Positions 6,340 through 8,398 of a stretch of 8,398 nt of DNA are shown in pieces. The first letter of the stretch is position 1. Every line of letters begins with the position of its first letter. The stretch is from assembly GCA_018609965.1 (NCBI GenBank), contig JAHENP010000030.1, positions 1 through 8,398 on the forward strand, in the 5' to 3' direction. Origin of the DNA: Haloferacaceae archaeon (GTDB lineage Archaea > Halobacteriota > Halobacteria > Halobacteriales > Haloferacaceae). Under the pieces are notes generated by a model, which was not told the origin of the DNA, made no database searches, and saw nothing but the letters and a program-made list of their open reading frames with translations. Both the position numbers and the translations under genes were made by a program.

Positions 6340-7380
6340 ATGTCTACCGACGGCGGGGGGTACGCCGGCGACGACCGGGAGTCGCAGGCCGACGACCGAG
6401 AGCCACGGGCGGACGACAGCCGGGAGTCCCGAGTCGCCGACCGCTCGGAGTCGTTGTCGGGGACGTACCTCCGCGGGCTCGCGATGGGTGCCGCAGACGG
6501 CGTACCGGGTGTCTCCGGCGGCACGATCGCGCTCATCACGGGGATCTACGACCGGCTCGTCGCCGCCGTCTCCGCGGTCGATCTCGGGCTGGCACGCCAG
6601 CTACTGAATCAGCTCCGCGAGCCACGCGCCGCGGCCGAGACACTGCGGCGTGCGGACGTACCGTTTCTCCTGACCGTCGGACTCGGTGTTGTCACCGCCG
6701 TGTCGATCGTCGTCCCGTTGCTCAACACGGCGCTGACGGCCGCACCCGCGCTCACGTTCGGCGGCTTCTTCGGGCTGATCGCCGCCTCGGTCGTCGTCTT
6801 ACGTGACGCGGTCTCCGTGAGCGAGCGTCGTCACGTCGCGGCGCTCGTCACCGGGGTCGGTCTCGCCGCGGCCGTCTCCGGGAGCGCCCGCGCGGCGCTG
6901 GGTACGTCGACACTCGCGACGGCACTGTCGGGGATGCTCGCGGTGAGTGCGATGTTGCTGCCCGGGCTCTCCGGGAGCTTGATCCTCGTCATCATCGGCC
7001 AGTACGAGCGGATGTCGGGGGCACTGAAGACGTTCCAGGCGACCGTGTTGGACGTGCTCCAGGGTGGCGACCCGGCGACACTGGTCGCGCCGGGGACGAC
7101 CATCGTCGCGTTCGTCGCCGGCGGCGTCGTCGGGTTGTTCACCGTCGCGAACGTCGTCCGCCGGGCGTTGGCTCGCGACGAGACGACGACGATGACGTTC
7201 CTGATCGGGTTGGTGATCGGCGCGCTGCGCGCCCCAGTCGCCGGGACGGCCGAGGCGTTGGCCGAGACCGGTCGGGTGTGGACGCCAACAGTCATCGCAG
7301 CGTTCGTGGCCGCGGCGGTCGTCGGTGCCGCGGTCGTCGTCGTGTTGGAGCGTGCCGCCGGCGGGCTCGATCTGGCGTAA
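6340..7380 (+). CDS. DUF368 membrane protein, predicted polyprenyl (dolichyl) phosphate transporter
   Basis: Predicted 346-residue multi-spanning membrane protein. The DUF368 signature appears twice: PGVSGGTIALITGIYDR at residues 56-72 (behind GAADG) and PGLSGSLILVIIGQYER at 208-224, an internal duplication expected for a transporter built from two related halves. DUF368 proteins (named PopT in bacteria) are reported to return undecaprenyl phosphate across the membrane. Placed 77 bp after aglB, this one may recycle dolichyl phosphate released by the oligosaccharyltransferase; that substrate is inferred. The N-terminus is extended by about 40 hydrophilic residues with imperfect repeats (DDRESQA, DDREPRA, DDSRESRV, ADRSES), absent from typical bacterial members of about 270-310 residues as I recall them. 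The ATG at 6340 is kept because the next internal ATG (6484) falls within the conserved core; a TTG at 6454 would remove the repeats but is a less likely start. There is no clear Shine-Dalgarno sequence. Confidence 0.88.
   Translation: MSTDGGGYAGDDRESQADDREPRADDSRESRVADRSESLSGTYLRGLAMGAADGVPGVSGGTIALITGIYDRLVAAVSAVDLGLARQLLNQLREPRAAAETLRRADVPFLLTVGLGVVTAVSIVVPLLNTALTAAPALTFGGFFGLIAASVVVLRDAVSVSERRHVAALVTGVGLAAAVSGSARAALGTSTLATALSGMLAVSAMLLPGLSGSLILVIIGQYERMSGALKTFQATVLDVLQGGDPATLVAPGTTIVAFVAGGVVGLFTVANVVRRALARDETTTMTFLIGLVIGALRAPVAGTAEALAETGRVWTPTVIAAFVAAAVVGAAVVVVLERAAGGLDLA
6370..6453 (+). repeat. Imperfect acidic/arginine repeat in the N-terminal tail of the DUF368 protein
   Basis: Codons 11-38 of the DUF368 gene encode four imperfect 6- to 8-residue units of the type D-D-R-E-S/P-x-A. 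The stretch is hydrophilic with alternating acidic and Arg residues and is predicted disordered and cytosolic. It probably arose by short tandem duplication. Confidence 0.55.
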
Positions 7381-7455
7381 CCCGCCACAGGGTGAGGGGA
7401 TATCGAGTCGTCACGAGACCGCCGGAGACTTGGCCGCTACGCTCCGAGTCGACGT

Positions 7456-7878
7456 ATGAACGCACACGAGGAGACTGTCCGAGCGCGCGGCCACGAGAAC
7501 GTCTCTGCTGCCCACCAGAGCACCTTCGAGGTGACGACGGACGACTGGCTCACGCCGGCGGGTGACTGTATCCTCGCCGTGGAGGCCGACCGGGCGCCGG
7601 CGTCGTTCGACCCCGCGTTCGTCGCCGCCTGTCAGACGACGGACGCAGAAATCGAGGCGACCGTCACGGTCGACGATCGGGAGTGGACCGCAATCGGCCG
7701 TGGCGACCCAAAGTTGACGTTCGACAGTGACCGTAGTCTGGTGTGTCGGACGAGTGACTACGTCGACGACCGAACCGTGATGGTGGCGGCGTCAGGTGCC
7801 GCCGTGGACCTCGACCGAGCGGTGGTGACGGCGCTGACGGCGGGCGCCGAGCTGACGCTGACACTCCGTGTCGAGTGA
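7456..7878 (+). CDS. DUF371 family protein (archaeal, function unknown)
   Basis: A 140-residue soluble, acidic protein matching the archaeal DUF371 family. The hallmark region is AHQSTFEVTTDDWLTPAGDC (residues 19-38, with the conserved LTPAGDC at 32-38), followed by GRGDPKLTF (81-89) and RTSDYVDDRT (98-107), all in the family's usual order. The length is normal for the family and there is no signal peptide or membrane segment, so a cytosolic location is expected. No reaction is known to me; the conserved Asp-Cys pair and the RxSD motif are the residues to examine. It follows the DUF368 gene by 75 bp on the same strand and may be cotranscribed with aglB and DUF368, though the gap is wide enough for its own promoter; an AT-poor GGATATCG at about 7398 is the only TATA-like string. 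The start ATG has no Shine-Dalgarno sequence, and the next gene is convergent. Confidence 0.85.
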   Translation: MNAHEETVRARGHENVSAAHQSTFEVTTDDWLTPAGDCILAVEADRAPASFDPAFVAACQTTDAEIEATVTVDDREWTAIGRGDPKLTFDSDRSLVCRTSDYVDDRTVMVAASGAAVDLDRAVVTALTAGAELTLTLRVE

Positions 7879-7892
7879 CCGCAGAGTCCTAT

Positions 7893-7962
7893 CCGGTGAT
7901 GGCGAAAGGCGAGTCCACCGGTCGGGTGTCGTGTTGCACTGTGGTCGGACGGCGGAGCCGTC
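7893..7962. terminator. Convergent intergenic region with two hairpins, candidate bidirectional terminator
   Basis: In the 82-bp gap between two converging genes, CCGGTG (7893-7898) can pair with CACCGG (7916-7921), and GACGGC (7948-7953) with GCCGTC (7957-7962) over a 3-nt loop; the latter overlaps the stop codon of the minus-strand gene. Neither is followed by a strong T-run on either strand. Position supports a role in termination; the sequence gives only weak support. Confidence 0.3.
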
Positions 7963-8152
7963 AGCCCGTGAGGCCGACGAACTCCACGACGAAGACGACA
8001 CCAGCGAGAAAGAAGCCGATCGACAACAACACCAACAGGACGACCAACACTGCTAAGGCGGGTTTGTTCGCGGCGCCGGCGGCGAGCCGTTGCGGGACGG
8101 ACGGCCCGGTCGGTACGTCGTGGTCGTCACCGGCGTTGTCCGTGTCGCTCAC
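7961..8152 (-). CDS. Small membrane protein of unknown function (63 residues)
   Basis: The product has an acidic, polar N-terminal half (about residues 1-30) and a strongly hydrophobic C-terminal half (about 31-61) long enough for one extended or two short transmembrane helices separated near SIGFF. The start is GTG at 8152-8150. The frame is open further upstream to an ATG at 8368, but that extension would run antisense through the divergent cold-shock gene and its promoter, and its composition is not haloarchaeal. No domain is recognised. The N-terminus is probably cytosolic and the C-terminus ends in the membrane or just outside it. On the minus strand a weak TTTTCTC element lies about 30 nt upstream of the GTG, which would fit a leaderless transcript. 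The 126-bp divergent region is shared with the cold-shock gene. Conservation of the amphipathic layout in related genomes would be needed to be sure that it is a gene. Confidence 0.65.
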   Translation of the reverse strand: MSDTDNAGDDHDVPTGPSVPQRLAAGAANKPALAVLVVLLVLLSIGFFLAGVVFVVEFVGLTG

Positions 8153-8241
8153 TGCCGGGGTTGGGCGGGCCGCAGAGAAAACTGCCACGCTCTCCGGCGA
8201 CGGCTGCGGGAGTGTCGCCGTGTCGGGGGGCAGTGGTCCGG

Positions 8242-8252
8242 AAGATTTATTA
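8242..8252 (+). promoter_or_regulatory. Predicted promoter of the cold-shock gene
   Basis: AAGATTTATTA, a good haloarchaeal TATA-like element standing out from GC-rich surroundings, is centred about 31 bp upstream of the ATG at 8279. The expected transcription start at about 8273-8276 gives an almost leaderless mRNA. AGGTG lies just before the ATG but would then be at or beyond the 5' end of the transcript. Confidence 0.6.
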
Positions 8253-8278
8253 CTCCGAGTCGTGTTTGTACAGGTGCA

Positions 8279-8398
8279 ATGGCAACCGGAGAGGTTGACT
8301 TCTTCAACGACACTGGCGGCTACGGATTCATTTCGACTGAGGACTCGGACGAGGACGTGTTCTTCCACATGGAGGACGTCGGCGGTCCGGACCTCGAA
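8279..8398 (+). CDS. Cold-shock domain protein (CspA family), 3' end outside window
   Basis: The first 40 codons of a cold-shock protein, a small single-stranded RNA/DNA-binding OB-fold protein thought to act as an RNA chaperone in the cytoplasm. RNP1 is visible as GGYGFI (residues 13-18) and RNP2 as VFFHM (27-31). The bacterial consensus Lys of K-G-x-G-F-I is replaced by Gly, and the surrounding residues are strongly acidic (STEDSDEDV), as in haloarchaeal members. These proteins are usually about 64 residues long, so about 24 residues should lie beyond the window. The ATG follows a strong TATA-like element. The gene diverges from the small membrane-protein gene at 8152. Confidence 0.92.
   Translation, partial: MATGEVDFFNDTGGYGFISTEDSDEDVFFHMEDVGGPDLE

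Noticed and set aside
8153..8368. 72-residue N-terminal extension of the small membrane protein
   Set aside because: It runs antisense through the cold-shock promoter and coding sequence, is Ser/Thr/Cys-rich and not acidic. The GTG at 8152 gives a haloarchaeal-looking N-terminus.
1..8398. tRNA, rRNA, CRISPR array, IS element or phage genes
   Set aside because: No cloverleaf with a T-loop signature, no regularly spaced repeats, and no transposase, integrase or capsid-like reading frame were seen on either strand.

Overview
The window looks like a chromosomal segment of a halophilic archaeon (class Halobacteria). It is GC-rich with strong G/C preference at third positions, most predicted soluble segments are acidic, several promoters look TATA-like and essentially leaderless, and the genes themselves are typical of the group (phytoene synthase, the archaeal oligosaccharyltransferase AglB, a DUF371 protein, a short cold-shock protein). 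No tRNA, rRNA, CRISPR array, transposase or integrase was seen. Function calls rest on motifs read by eye; no database search was possible.

Layout. (1) Positions 1-2238, minus strand: read from right to left, two overlapping genes for small integral membrane proteins (2238-1603 and 1606-941, sharing a GTGA stop/start), followed after 158 bp by crtB, phytoene synthase, whose 3' end lies outside the window. The two membrane proteins look like diverged copies of one fold; the second resembles the YjdF/DUF2238 family. (2) Positions 2239-2881: a long non-coding divergent region of about 640 bp. It holds an AT-rich promoter/operator-like patch, a compact GC-rich palindrome, a pair of about 20-nt inverted repeats roughly 110 bp apart, and the aglB promoter. 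(3) Positions 2882-7878, plus strand: aglB, a DUF368 membrane protein and a DUF371 protein, with gaps of 77 and 75 bp. (4) Positions 7961-8152, minus strand: a 63-residue membrane protein, convergent with the DUF371 gene. (5) From 8279, plus strand: the start of a cold-shock-domain gene, divergent from the small membrane protein gene and cut by the window end.

How the genes may work together. AglB transfers a dolichol-phosphate-linked glycan to Asn-X-Ser/Thr sites at the outer face of the membrane and leaves dolichyl phosphate there. The next gene encodes a DUF368 protein, a family reported in bacteria to transport polyprenyl phosphate back across the membrane. The adjacency suggests that this gene recycles the archaeal N-glycosylation lipid carrier; this inference is the most interesting point in the window. 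crtB also belongs to isoprenoid metabolism but is on the other strand behind a separate promoter region, so a functional link to aglB is only speculative.
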